From positions 1 through 33,215 of the forward strand of contig JAEELE010000048.1 of NCBI GenBank assembly GCA_016288755.1: DNA of 33,215 bases, in the 5' to 3' direction. The notes beneath the pieces were generated by a model. That model was not told the origin of the DNA and ran no database searches. It saw only the letters and a list, made by a program, of their open reading frames with translations. Position 1 is the first letter of the stretch. Every line of letters starts with the position of its first letter. A program made the position numbers and the translations under genes. This stretch comes from Oscillospiraceae bacterium. Its GTDB lineage: Bacteria > Bacillota > Clostridia > Oscillospirales > Ruminococcaceae. Of this stretch, positions 1 through 7,513 are shown in pieces.

Positions 1-1
1 C

Positions 2-1846
2 ATGACGCCCGCCAAGCAGCTGAAGAAGATCTATGCGCAGGTGCACACGCTCGCACCTGCCCGCGACGCCGCCTATCACGAGATCATGGGCGAGCTGCGC
101 GCCGAGGGGCTCGAGCAGGTCTCGATGCACTCTGCTACGCCTGCCGAGCAGCTCATGCTCTCGGACTGGTTCAAGCGCGAGATCAGACCGATCTCTTTGC
201 CCGTCGTGATCGACAAGGGAAAGCCGTTCCCGTTTCTGCGTGACCGCGCGCTCTATATCATTCTGCGGCTGGAATCGAAATCAGGCATCCGTATGGGTGT
301 ACTGCAGGTCTCAGACCAGTGCCAGCGCATGATCCGCCTCGGCAGCGGCGGCAGATTCATTCTCGCGGAGGATGTCATTCTTGCCTATGCGCACACGGTA
401 TTTGCAAATTCCCGCGTCGTCGACCGCACGATCCTGCGCGTGACCCGCTCTGCGAGCATTCAGCCCGAGGATATCGGCGAGCTTGCGACCGGCGATTTCC
501 GCACCGACATGATGACAATGCTGCAGGAGCGCAAGCGCCTGCCTGTCGTGCGGCTCGAGCTCTCGGAGACCTTCTATCAGCCTGCGCTCGAGTATCTCTG
601 CAAAAAGCTAGAGATCACCGACGATCAGGTGTTCTATGCCAAGGCGCCGCTCGATCTGTCCTTTGTCTACGAATGCAAGCATCTGGTCACAGACCCGAAG
701 CTCCAGTATCAGCGCATGGTGCCGCAGAAATCTGCGATGGTGGACGAGCACCGTGCAATGTTCCCGCAGATCCGCAGACACGATATTCTGCTGAATTACC
801 CCTACGAAAGCATTCGCCCCTTCCTGCGCCTGCTCGATGAGGCGGCGGAGGATGCCAATGTCCTCAGCATTTCGATCACGCTCTACCGCATGGCACGCGA
901 CAGCCGTGTCATTGCGGCGCTGTGCGAGGCTGCCGGACGCGGCAAGGAGGTCACTGCACTGACCGAGCTGCGCGCCCGCTTCGACGAGGAGGGCAATATC
1001 GAGTGGTCGAAGGCGCTCGAGCGTGCGGGTGTGCATGTGATCTACGGTCCGCCCGAATTCAAGGTGCACTCCAAGCTCCTGCTGATCACGCGGCGCAACC
1101 GCGGCAAGACCGAACGCTTCACGCAGATCGGCACGGGCAATTACAACGAGAAAACTGCCGCGATCTATACGGACTACTGCCTGATGACTGCCGACCCGCA
1201 GATCGCCGAGGACGCGGAGCATGTGTTTGCGGCGCTGCGCGAGGACCGCCTGCCCGAGCCCCAGACCGCGCTGCTCGTCTCCCCATTCGGGCTGCGGGAG
1301 CGTGTGCTCGAGATGATCGACCGCGAGATCGAATATGCAAAAGACGGTGAGCCCGCATACATCGGGCTGCGCATGAACGGCATCTGCGACAAGGGCATAC
1401 TGAAGCGCCTGATCGAGGCATCCTGCGCCGGTGTCAGGATCGAGCTGCTTGTCCGCGGTGTCTGCTGCATCATCCCGCGCATTCCCGAAAAAACCGAGAA
1501 TATCGAGGTGCGCAGCATCGTCGGGCGCTATCTTGAGCATGCGCGCGTCTATCTGTTCGGCACGCCCGACCGCATGAGGGTCTATCTGGGCTCCGCGGAC
1601 TTCATGCCGCGCAATACCAAGCGCCGTGTTGAAATCTGCGCGCCGGTCAACGATCCGAAGCTGCGCCGCCGCATTTATGAAGAATTCCGCCTGCAGTTTG
1701 ATGACCCCGTCAAGGCACGCTACCGCACCGCAGACGGCGAATACCATCTGCCGGAAAACGGCAACCCCGCCGAAAATTCGCAGGAGGCACTGCACCGTGC
1801 CGCCTATGCGCGTGCAGAGTCAGCCGCTTCGGAAGAGGAGGATTGA
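2..1846 (+). CDS. ppk: polyphosphate kinase 1, 5'-truncated by the window edge
   Basis: PPK1 reversibly transfers the gamma phosphate of ATP onto inorganic polyphosphate through a phosphohistidine intermediate. The 614 visible residues cover the end of the N-terminal domain, the head domain and both catalytic phospholipase-D-like C-terminal domains. Both conserved histidine motifs are present: H356 in KVHSKLLL, the expected autophosphorylation site, and H513 in YLEHARVYLFG. The frame is open to the first base, and family members are usually about 690-720 residues with an N-terminal helical domain before the segment seen here. The ATG at 2 is therefore probably internal and the true start lies outside the window. 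The C-terminus is a charged Ala/Glu-rich tail. The next gene begins 6 nt after the stop, so the two are probably co-transcribed. Family assignment is secure; only the start is unknown. Confidence 0.95.
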   Translation: MTPAKQLKKIYAQVHTLAPARDAAYHEIMGELRAEGLEQVSMHSATPAEQLMLSDWFKREIRPISLPVVIDKGKPFPFLRDRALYIILRLESKSGIRMGVLQVSDQCQRMIRLGSGGRFILAEDVILAYAHTVFANSRVVDRTILRVTRSASIQPEDIGELATGDFRTDMMTMLQERKRLPVVRLELSETFYQPALEYLCKKLEITDDQVFYAKAPLDLSFVYECKHLVTDPKLQYQRMVPQKSAMVDEHRAMFPQIRRHDILLNYPYESIRPFLRLLDEAAEDANVLSISITLYRMARDSRVIAALCEAAGRGKEVTALTELRARFDEEGNIEWSKALERAGVHVIYGPPEFKVHSKLLLITRRNRGKTERFTQIGTGNYNEKTAAIYTDYCLMTADPQIAEDAEHVFAALREDRLPEPQTALLVSPFGLRERVLEMIDREIEYAKDGEPAYIGLRMNGICDKGILKRLIEASCAGVRIELLVRGVCCIIPRIPEKTENIEVRSIVGRYLEHARVYLFGTPDRMRVYLGSADFMPRNTKRRVEICAPVNDPKLRRRIYEEFRLQFDDPVKARYRTADGEYHLPENGNPAENSQEALHRAAYARAESAASEEED

Positions 1847-1852
1847 CGGACT

Positions 1853-3088
1853 ATGCAGGACAAGGAATGGAAGCCCAAGTCAAGACGCTCGTTTGCGCTG
1901 GTCACCTACGGCATTCTGCTCTATATGGGCTTGCAGCATTTTTCGCAGATCCGTGCTGTGTTTGCATGGTTTTTCGCAATATTAAAGCCGGTGATTGTCG
2001 GTATTTGCATTGCATTCATCATCAATCTGGTAATGAAGCTCTTCCGCAGAAAGATATTCTCCGGCATGGCGAATTCCAGACATCCTATGCTGCAAAGGCT
2101 CTGCCCGGTCTGCTGTGCGAGTGCGACCGGACTGGTCGCCGCCGGATTCCTCGCGCTGATGATCTTTCTCATCATCCCGCAGATCACCACTGCTGTCAAT
2201 ACGCTGATCGAGAAGCTGCCAAGCAGTGAGGAGCAGCTGCTGATCTTCGCCGAGACCAAGCTCACAGAATGGCACGCGCCGCAGTTTATTCTGGATGAGC
2301 TGCACGCATTCAATATGGACTGGGATTCGGTATTCAAATTCCTCGGCAATCTGTTCGACGGCAAGGTCGAGTCCGTGCTCGGAACGGCGTGGGGCGCGAC
2401 GACCTCGGTCGTCTCGGCACTGACGAATTTCCTGCTCGGCGTCATCATCGCGATTTATATTCTCGCGCAGAAGCAGCGTGTGCTCTTTGTCTTCCACAAG
2501 CTGATCGAGCTCTTTGTGCCGCAGAAATATCAGCGGGAGACCTTCCGTATTCTGCGCATGACCAACACCTCCTTTGCGAATTTCCTCACCGGGCAGATCG
2601 TTGAATCCATTATCATGGGCTCGCTGACGACGATCGTGCTGGTCGTGCTGCGATTTCCGTTTGCTGCGACCATCGGTGTGCTGACCGGCATCACGGTCCT
2701 GCTTCCGATCGTCGGCGCGTGGATCGGCGGCGGCATCGGCGCCCTGCTGATTTGGGTCAATGCGCCGGACAAGGTGCTCTGGTTTTTGCTCGTCTTCCTG
2801 ATCCTGCAGCAGCTGGAGGGACAGTTCATCTACCCGAAGGTCGTCGGCGATTCAATCGGGCTGCCGGGACTGCTGGTGCTGGTCGCCGTGATTCTGGGCG
2901 GCGGTCTCGGCGGCATCTTCGGTATCATCCTCGCGGTGCCGACCTTTGCGATTCTCTATTCCCTGCTCAAGGAGGCGATCGACCGCCTGCCCGCAAAGGA
3001 GCCCGCAGCCGCTGCGGTTCCGGATGTGCCGGCGCCGGTTCCCGCCGCGGAATCTGCAGATAACGACAGCAAAGACGAAAAGCCGTAA
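1853..3088 (+). CDS. AI-2E family transporter (PerM/YdiK-like membrane protein)
   Basis: This 411-residue polytopic membrane protein belongs to the AI-2E transporter family (formerly DUF20). Hydrophobic segments begin near residue 15 (FALVTYGILLYMG) and a pair follows at about 35-60. A soluble, partly amphipathic region spans about 120-180, and a tight cluster of glycine-rich membrane segments follows (GITVLLPIVGAWIGGGIGALL, then PGLLVLVAVILGGGLGGIFGI). This is the family layout. The family is named for autoinducer-2 export in E. coli, but most members have unproven substrates and some act as Na+/H+ antiporters, so the substrate here is unknown. The tail after about 380 is Ala/Pro-rich and probably cytoplasmic. 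The start follows AGAGGAGG at 1834-1841, inside the 3' end of ppk, which suggests coupling. Confidence 0.85.
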   Translation: MQDKEWKPKSRRSFALVTYGILLYMGLQHFSQIRAVFAWFFAILKPVIVGICIAFIINLVMKLFRRKIFSGMANSRHPMLQRLCPVCCASATGLVAAGFLALMIFLIIPQITTAVNTLIEKLPSSEEQLLIFAETKLTEWHAPQFILDELHAFNMDWDSVFKFLGNLFDGKVESVLGTAWGATTSVVSALTNFLLGVIIAIYILAQKQRVLFVFHKLIELFVPQKYQRETFRILRMTNTSFANFLTGQIVESIIMGSLTTIVLVVLRFPFAATIGVLTGITVLLPIVGAWIGGGIGALLIWVNAPDKVLWFLLVFLILQQLEGQFIYPKVVGDSIGLPGLLVLVAVILGGGLGGIFGIILAVPTFAILYSLLKEAIDRLPAKEPAAAAVPDVPAPVPAAESADNDSKDEKP

Positions 3089-3106
3089 ATGTAACCAAAC
3101 TGTAAC

Positions 3107-3135
3107 TTGACAAATCTCCATGAATGTGCTATAGT
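3107..3135 (+). promoter_or_regulatory. sigma-A promoter for the metallopeptidase-smpB-ssrA block
   Basis: A consensus TTGACA (3107-3112), a 17-nt spacer and TATAGT (3130-3135) preceded by TGC give an extended -10. It lies in the only gap before the metallopeptidase gene and is followed by a leader of about 100 nt that contains a small GGTC/GACC hairpin near 3152-3163. Confidence 0.75.
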
Positions 3136-3241
3136 AGTATCTACCTCCGAATGGTCGGCGACCGTTGTTTTGATTGTCACGCTGTGATCCCCTTGTAAGC
3201 AGATACGTTTTCCGTTTTTTGTGAAGAGGAGGAGATGTGCA

Positions 3242-3727
3242 ATGAAAGCATTCCTGGAAGAGCCCTATGGCATGCAGCTGATGGAGAAGGCACCGAAGCT
3301 GAAACGACTGATCGAGCGCTATAAGATCCCGGTGATTATTACCGACAAGCCAAAGTCCTTACGCAGCTTTCTGATGTATGTCCGAAAGGTTGGCGATGAA
3401 GGCAAACCGATCATCGTCATCGTTGAGCATCACCTCAAAGCGGTCGGCATGACGGATGACGAGGTGATCTGCATACTCTGGCACGAAGCGGCACACGCTG
3501 CATACAACGCAGACGAATATGAGGCGGACAGGCTCGCGATCGACATGACATCCTTTGCGATCTGGAAATCTGCGATCAGAAAAATCAATCTGTGTCTGCA
3601 AGTCAGCGCCGATGTACCGGAGCATCCCCTGTATACACACCGCGATCCCATGATGATCCGAGGAGGTGTTATCCATCAAACAGCCGGGAATCAAACAGAT
3701 AGCGGAAAACCGCAAGGCAAGGCATGA
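3242..3727 (+). CDS. small zincin-like metallopeptidase (HEAAH) upstream of smpB
   Basis: This 161-residue soluble protein has no signal peptide. The zinc-binding motif HEAAH is at residues 81-85 (H81, E82, H85). EYEADRLAID follows, in which E94 could be the third ligand, as in ImmA/IrrE- or M48-like gluzincins. The second His to Glu spacing of nine residues is shorter than is typical of those families, so no family is assigned. The start is placed at ATG 3242 because AGGAGGAG lies just upstream. A GTG at 3221 in the same frame would start inside or before that ribosome binding site. The last 62 nt overlap the start of smpB in another frame, so the two are almost certainly translationally linked. 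The substrate is unknown. The context next to smpB and ssrA only hints at a role in translation quality control. Confidence 0.7.
   Translation: MKAFLEEPYGMQLMEKAPKLKRLIERYKIPVIITDKPKSLRSFLMYVRKVGDEGKPIIVIVEHHLKAVGMTDDEVICILWHEAAHAAYNADEYEADRLAIDMTSFAIWKSAIRKINLCLQVSADVPEHPLYTHRDPMMIRGGVIHQTAGNQTDSGKPQGKA
3661..3677 (+). promoter_or_regulatory. Shine-Dalgarno that questions the smpB start codon
   Basis: AGGAGGTG occupies 3661-3668. The only standard start in the smpB frame, GTG 3666-3668, lies inside this sequence. An in-frame stop (TGA 3654-3656) closes the frame upstream, and the next in-frame GTG is inside the conserved core. The codon at normal distance (8 nt) is ATC 3675-3677. Confidence 0.55.
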
Positions 3728-4139
3728 CTACTTCGTGCTGGAGACCTATGAAGCCGGCATCGAGCTGGTCGGCACAGAGGTCAAGTCGATCCGAAGCGGA
3801 AATGTAAACCTCAAGGACAGCTGGTGTGCGATCGAGCACGGAGAGCTCTTTCTCCGCGATATGCACGTCTCCCCCTACGAAAAGGGAAATGTTTTCAACC
3901 GCGATCCGCGCAGAGTCCGGCGTCTGCTGATGCACAAGCGCGAGATCCTGAAGCTCTTCGGGACCCTGAAAACACAGGGTCTGACGCTGATCCCACTGTC
4001 GCTCTATTTCAAGGACGGCAGAGTGAAGGTTCAGCTCGGGCTCTGCAAGGGCAAAAAGCTCTACGATAAGCGCGAGGATGCGGCGATCCGATCCGCAAAC
4101 CGCGATATCGACCGCGCTGTCAAGCTGAAAAACGCCTGA
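3666..4139 (+). CDS. smpB: SsrA-binding protein SmpB
   Basis: SmpB binds the tRNA-like domain of tmRNA and delivers it to stalled ribosomes for trans-translation. The family core is clear: NRKARHDYFVLETYEAGIELVGTEVKSIR, then NLKDSW, then a beta-barrel region ending LCKGKKLYDKRED and a basic C-terminal tail (AIRSANRDIDRAVKLKNA) that normally enters the mRNA channel. At about 157 residues it is full length. ssrA begins 10 nt after the stop, so protein and RNA partners are adjacent. The first 62 nt overlap the upstream metallopeptidase gene. The start is uncertain: GTG 3666 is used here for lack of another standard codon, but it sits inside the ribosome binding site, and ATC 3675 is the codon at proper spacing. 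Confidence 0.95.
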   Translation: MLSIKQPGIKQIAENRKARHDYFVLETYEAGIELVGTEVKSIRSGNVNLKDSWCAIEHGELFLRDMHVSPYEKGNVFNRDPRRVRRLLMHKREILKLFGTLKTQGLTLIPLSLYFKDGRVKVQLGLCKGKKLYDKREDAAIRSANRDIDRAVKLKNA

Positions 4140-4149
4140 CAGCCCATGC

Positions 4150-4490
4150 GGGGGCGTAAAGGTTTCGACGGGGGCTGAGAAGTCTGATTGGCGAGTCGGG
4201 CGCATGACCCGTAAAACGTGCACCTCTAAATTTAAACGAGAACAACGATTCCGTTCTGATGGCCGCTTAAGGCCGTCCGTCTGCCCGGTTGATACCACGG
4301 CTCCGGTGTCAGGCGTCATCACGTGGTGAACGTCTGCTGTACACGCGCATAACAGCAGTCGCACAATGCGCTACCAATCCGTAAAGCCTGTTTGCCGGCG
4401 CTGCGGTGCGGGAATCTAAAAGACAAACTACACTCGTAGATGATCGGATGGAACGGTTTTCGGACGCGGGTTCAATTCCCGCCGCCTCCA
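4150..4490 (+). ncRNA. ssrA: transfer-messenger RNA (tmRNA)
   Basis: This is the one-piece tmRNA that rescues stalled ribosomes. The 5' end GGGGGCG (4150-4156) pairs with CGCCTCC (4483-4489), followed by discriminator A at 4490; CCA is not encoded. The 5' block has the typical GTAAAGGTTTCGACGGGG, and the 3' T-arm has GGGTTCAATTCCCG. The tag reading frame ends at TAA 4268-4270 and reads back as NENNDSVLMAA from AAC 4235. The exact resume codon cannot be fixed by eye: AAC 4235 or one or two codons earlier. GGCCGCTTAAGGCC around the stop can form a helix, as usual for the tag stop. The tag ends in MAA where most bacteria have LAA. The RNA lies directly downstream of smpB. Confidence 0.95.
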
Positions 4491-4524
4491 TTCTATGTAA
4501 CCACGTTTGTGCAAGGGTTACGAA

Positions 4525-4570
4525 AATCCCTGTATCTCGTGTTCTGTCGGGATACAGGGATTCTTCTTTG
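4525..4570 (+). terminator. terminator-like hairpin after ssrA
   Basis: AATCCCTGTATC (4525-4536) pairs perfectly with GATACAGGGATT (4551-4562). Three further pairs (T-G, C-G, G-C) leave an 8-nt loop. The downstream tract CTTCTTTG is only moderately U-rich, so termination may be partial. Confidence 0.65.
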
Positions 4571-4875
4571 AGATGATATCGAGAATTCATTTGTGTGTTC
4601 AACGCGGAAACAGGTCTCATGTACAGGATCCATCCGAATCTCATCATTTGATTCAGCGGATTTGAAAAGCAGCCTCAGGCTCCATGCAAGCGGCGCACTG
4701 CAGAAATACCACAGTGCGCCGGTATCATCAAAGCAGCCGCCGACAGCTCCCAGAAACGGGAGCTGTTCTTCGGACGGCACAAAGGCGCGTCACTCCCGGT
4801 CTGTATCGGAGCGCAGACCTGCCGCTTACCGATATTATATGCAGCTTTACGCAAAATGCGACAGGGAAATTCCGG
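4571..4875. other. non-coding stretch with two perfect inverted repeats
   Basis: No convincing gene is visible between the tmRNA hairpin and gpr. Two strong inverted repeats are present. CGGCGCACTG (4691-4700) pairs with CAGTGCGCCG (4712-4721). ACAGCTCCC (4743-4751) pairs with GGGAGCTGT (4758-4766), a 9-bp stem with a 6-nt loop followed by TCTT on the plus strand. The second hairpin lies about 110 nt beyond the gpr stop on the minus strand and could serve as its terminator. Neither arm pair has a strong T run. Confidence 0.5.
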
Positions 4876-5709
4876 TCAGCCCAGTGCCTGCAGATCGGCA
4901 AAGCCGAGCCCCGGGTGCAGCGCCAGATTGATTCCCATTGCGAGCAGTTCTGCGGCACGGTGCAGCAGCCGGTCAATATCCCGCGGCGTGACCATCATAT
5001 CCGCCGGCGGCTCGTCCGTCTGCACGACCGTGTTCAGGTCGACAACAGTCGGCACGCCCACCGCGATCACCGGCAGTCCCAGCGTTCGCGCACTGAGCTC
5101 AGCGCGTCGGTTCTGCACCCCGCTCCCCGGCGAAATGCCCGCATCCGTAATCTGCACGGTCGTCCCGAGACGCTGCAGCCCACAGCACGCCAGCGCATCC
5201 ACCGCGATCACACATGCCGGCTGGACCGTCCCGCGCAGTGCACCGATCAGCTCAGCCGTTTCGATGCCTGTCTGCCCGAGCACGCCGTTTGCCAGCACGC
5301 TCACCTCACGCAGCCCCCGCAGAAATGCGGTCTCCGGGTCGCTGTCTGCAAGCTCCCGCCGCAGATGCCTTGTCGCGAGAATTTTCCCGGCACAGCGCGG
5401 TCCGAGCGCGTCGGGCGTGATATCGGCATTGCCCAGCCCCGCGACCAGCACGGCGCCCTCCGGAATGAACGCCCGGAGCTCCTCGCCGAGCGCCCCTGCC
5501 TGCGCCGTGATATCGGGCGGCGCACATGCTTCGGGCAGCTCCAGCGTGAGATAGCGCCCTTTCGGACGGTTGATCGCTCTGCCGTGTTCGTCCGAGTCAA
5601 CCGTGACATCCGTGATCTGAAAGACATGCGTGCGGGTTTGCAGCGTGATCCCCTCGTGCGGTGTGCGGATCGCGTCGCATTCCAGCGCCAGATCGGTGCG
5701 ATATGCCAT
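4876..5709 (-). CDS. gpr: germination protease GPR (spore endopeptidase)
   Basis: GPR degrades small acid-soluble spore proteins early in spore germination and is made as a zymogen in the forespore. The 277-residue product begins with the family's RTDLALE segment (MAYRTDLALECDAI). It carries the two conserved aspartate regions: TPDALGP after VLVAGLGNADI, and VIAVDALAC. The typical GSGVQNRR and LGLPVIAVGVPTVVD blocks follow. Bacillus GPR is roughly 370 residues, so the pro-segment is very short and the C-terminal part is compact. The start ATG (5709-5707) is preceded by GAGAGGGG; an upstream in-frame start within an A/T-rich run lacks a ribosome binding site. The gene is divergent from rpsT, an arrangement often kept in Firmicutes. 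It implies at least the genetic remains of sporulation. Confidence 0.93.
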   Translation of the reverse strand: MAYRTDLALECDAIRTPHEGITLQTRTHVFQITDVTVDSDEHGRAINRPKGRYLTLELPEACAPPDITAQAGALGEELRAFIPEGAVLVAGLGNADITPDALGPRCAGKILATRHLRRELADSDPETAFLRGLREVSVLANGVLGQTGIETAELIGALRGTVQPACVIAVDALACCGLQRLGTTVQITDAGISPGSGVQNRRAELSARTLGLPVIAVGVPTVVDLNTVVQTDEPPADMMVTPRDIDRLLHRAAELLAMGINLALHPGLGFADLQALG

Positions 5710-5767
5710 AGGATTCCCCTCTCTGCGAAAAAAATCAAAAAAATCGAAAAAAATTTGCATTTACCCC

Positions 5768-5796
5768 TTGCAATTTGCGCGGAAATGTGGTAGAAT
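5768..5796 (+). promoter_or_regulatory. promoter of rpsT
   Basis: TTGCAA (5768-5773), a 17-nt spacer and TAGAAT (5791-5796), with TG two bases before the -10. The segment 5753-5802 resembles the guaA promoter at 31930-31979 at most positions, including the upstream TTTGCATT and CCC blocks. Confidence 0.7.
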
Positions 5797-5803
5797 AATA
5801 TAC

Positions 5804-5954
5804 GGTCTGGTCTGGCAGTATTTGTGTAGCGGTCCCCACCCGCGCTGAAGGGCTGATCCCGCCATAATCAACCCTGCTTACTGTATGCTGCTTTTCCGGA
5901 ATTATTCTATTCATTTTTATCGCAACAGCGAAGCATGAAAAAGGAGTAATCACA
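5804..5954 (+). promoter_or_regulatory. long 5' leader of rpsT
   Basis: About 150 nt separate the predicted transcription start from the S20 start codon, with no ORF. The sequence contains GCGG/CCGC and GCAGTA/TACTG complementary pieces that could fold. S20 is known to autoregulate translation in E. coli. A similar role for this leader is only an inference. Confidence 0.35.
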
Positions 5955-6227
5955 ATGGCAGTTGCAAAGAAAACCGGTCCGAAGAAGCGCCCGACTCCCG
6001 AGAAGAGAGATCGGCAGAACCGTGCACGCGCAGCACGCAATAAGGCAACCCGTTCCGCACTGAAGACCGCGATCAAGAAGGCGCGCATCGGCGGAACCGA
6101 CCGCGAGAAGGTCATCCGTTTCGCGATCAAGCGTGTCGATCAAGCATGTGCAAAGGGTCTTCTGCACAAGAACAATGCTGCAAGAAAGAAGTCCCAGCTC
6201 ATGAAGCTGCTCAACTCTGTCGCGTAA
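5955..6227 (+). CDS. rpsT: 30S ribosomal protein S20
   Basis: S20 is a primary 16S rRNA-binding protein of the small subunit that helps nucleate 30S assembly. The 90-residue product has the very basic three-helix composition of the family. Its N-terminus is MAVAKKTGPKKRPTPEKRDRQN, the middle is RNKATRSALKTAIKKA, and the C-terminal helix is HKNNAARKKSQLMKLLNSVA. The start ATG has AAAAAGGAG upstream. The gene is monocistronic, with its own promoter, a long leader and a strong terminator, and it is divergent from gpr. Length and sequence match the family throughout. Confidence 0.97.
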   Translation: MAVAKKTGPKKRPTPEKRDRQNRARAARNKATRSALKTAIKKARIGGTDREKVIRFAIKRVDQACAKGLLHKNNAARKKSQLMKLLNSVA

Positions 6228-6238
6228 TCAGCACAAGA

Positions 6239-6271
6239 AAAGCACCGTCCGAAAGGGCGGCGCTTTTTTTG
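6239..6271 (+). terminator. rho-independent terminator of rpsT
   Basis: AAAAGCACCGTCC and GGGCGGCGCTTTT pair around a GAAA tetraloop (6251-6254) with one mismatch, followed by a T7 run through 6270. It is a classic intrinsic terminator 12 nt after the rpsT stop. Confidence 0.9.
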
Positions 6272-6487
6272 TTTAGAATGCAAACTCACCAAACCCGCAG
6301 TTGCCCGTCGTTTCAGCGGCAGAAGTGAAAGTGACGGAACAACTCCTCACTCCTACCTGCTAACGCCTAACTTGCCCTCCTACCTCCTCCCTGCTACTTC
6401 CGCCCTCTTCCCTGTCGTTACACGATTGCATAATTTACGCTTTCGGTGAAACACTACCCGCAGAAACTGTCTGACGGGAGTGATACT
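6272..6487 (+). other. intergenic region with a pyrimidine-rich tract
   Basis: No gene is visible. From about 6341 to 6415 the plus strand is nearly all C and T, broken by a few purines, with TCCTACCT repeated at 6351-6358 and 6378-6385. No clear promoter for the following gene was found. Confidence 0.4.
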
Positions 6488-7165
6488 ATGCTGATCTGCC
6501 TGCTGCGGCTGCTTGTGCTCTATCCGATCGTGATCTTCGGCATCCGCCTGATGGGCAAGCGCCAGATCGGCGAGCTGCAGCCCGGCGAGCTCGTCATCAC
6601 CATCCTCATCTCCAACATCGCAACCCTCCCGATCGAGGATCAGGACCTTCCCCTGCTCAGCGGCATCGTCCCCATGCTGACGCTGATCGCCGCCGAGGTG
6701 CTCTTCTCATGGCTGACGCTGCGTCACCGCGGTCTGCGCCGCCTGATCTCGGGAACCCCGCAGGTCATCGTCCGCGGCGGCAAAATCGACCAGAAGGTCA
6801 TGCGCACGCTGCGGTTTTCGATCGACGACCTCATGACCGCGCTGCGCACCAACGGCATCTTCGACATCAACGAGGTTCAGCTCGCGATCGTCGAGACGAA
6901 CGGCACGGTCTCGGTTCTCCCGCACGCGGATCACCGCACGCCCACCTGTGCCGATATGAAGATCAGACAGCCCGATACGCCCCCGCCCGAGGTGCTGATC
7001 TCTGACGGCTGCCTTTGCCCCGAGGGCATGCAGGCTGCCGGCTATTCGGAAAAGCGGCTGCAAAAGCTGCTGAAATCGCGCAATGCCGCCGCGTCCGAGG
7101 TCTTTTTGCTCACAGCCGACCGCAGCGGCAGCGTCACACTGATACGACGGGAGGAAATGCCTTGA
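6488..7165 (+). CDS. DUF421 (YetF/YrbG-like) membrane protein
   Basis: This 225-residue protein starts with two or three membrane segments (MLICLLRLLVLYPIVIFGIRLMG, about 28-48, and LLSGIVPMLTLIAAEVLFSWL). A conserved cytoplasmic domain follows, with GKRQIGELQPGELVITILIS and SGTPQVIVRGGKID. The family is widespread in Firmicutes and includes spore-associated members of B. subtilis, but its biochemical role is not settled. ATG 6488 is chosen because GGGAG lies 7 nt upstream; the frame stays open to an ATG at 6446 without a ribosome binding site. The stop overlaps the next start by 4 nt, and that partner is the DUF4363 protein often found beside DUF421. Confidence 0.85.
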   Translation: MLICLLRLLVLYPIVIFGIRLMGKRQIGELQPGELVITILISNIATLPIEDQDLPLLSGIVPMLTLIAAEVLFSWLTLRHRGLRRLISGTPQVIVRGGKIDQKVMRTLRFSIDDLMTALRTNGIFDINEVQLAIVETNGTVSVLPHADHRTPTCADMKIRQPDTPPPEVLISDGCLCPEGMQAAGYSEKRLQKLLKSRNAAASEVFLLTADRSGSVTLIRREEMP

Positions 7166-7500
7166 GAATGCCGCATATCCGCATTGCGATCACGCTGCTC
7201 TGCGCCGTGCTGCTCGCGGTCGCATGTTCTGCGGTCTATGTTCACCGCACACTGACAAACCTGAGCGCTCTGACCGAAGCGGCACTGAATGCCGGGCAAA
7301 CCGCTCCCGCGGTCGAAGCACTGCATGACGAATGGGAAAACGCTGTCCCGAAGCTGCGCATGCTGCTGCCCAACACCCTGCTCTCCGATATCAACGAAGC
7401 GATCTCACGCCTCGAGCCCGGGAACTGCCGCAGTGAGCTCATGAGCATCGCCGCAGACCTGCGCTGGCTTGACCGGAAGCAGGTGCTATGTCCCATCTGA
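7162..7500 (+). CDS. DUF4363-like single-pass membrane protein
   Basis: This 112-residue protein has one N-terminal hydrophobic segment ([22 protein letters not shown], residues about 5-26), followed by a helical, probably extracytoplasmic domain with [18 protein letters not shown]. Size and layout match DUF4363, whose function is unknown. The likely start is TTG 7162, 7 nt after GGGAGG and overlapping the DUF421 stop. ATG 7168 two codons later is the alternative. The pairing with DUF421 is the best clue to function. The gene is convergent with the ABC operon, with only 13 nt between the stops. Confidence 0.65.
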   Translation: MRMPHIRIAITLLCAVLLAVACSAVYVHRTLTNLSALTEAALNAGQTAPAVEALHDEWENAVPKLRMLLPNTLLSDINEAISRLEPGNCRSELMSIAADLRWLDRKQVLCPI

Positions 7501-7513
7501 TGCCGCGTCATCC

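Noticed and set aside
608..1795. 395-codon minus-strand ORF within ppk
   Set aside because: It is antisense to conserved catalytic ppk sequence and has no recognisable product.
4493..4780. 95-codon minus-strand ORF between ssrA and gpr
   Set aside because: It runs through the tmRNA terminator hairpin and two other inverted repeats and lacks a ribosome binding site.
4684..5793. 369-codon plus-strand ORF antisense to gpr
   Set aside because: It is a shadow of gpr. It has an extreme Arg/His content, no ribosome binding site and no family resemblance.
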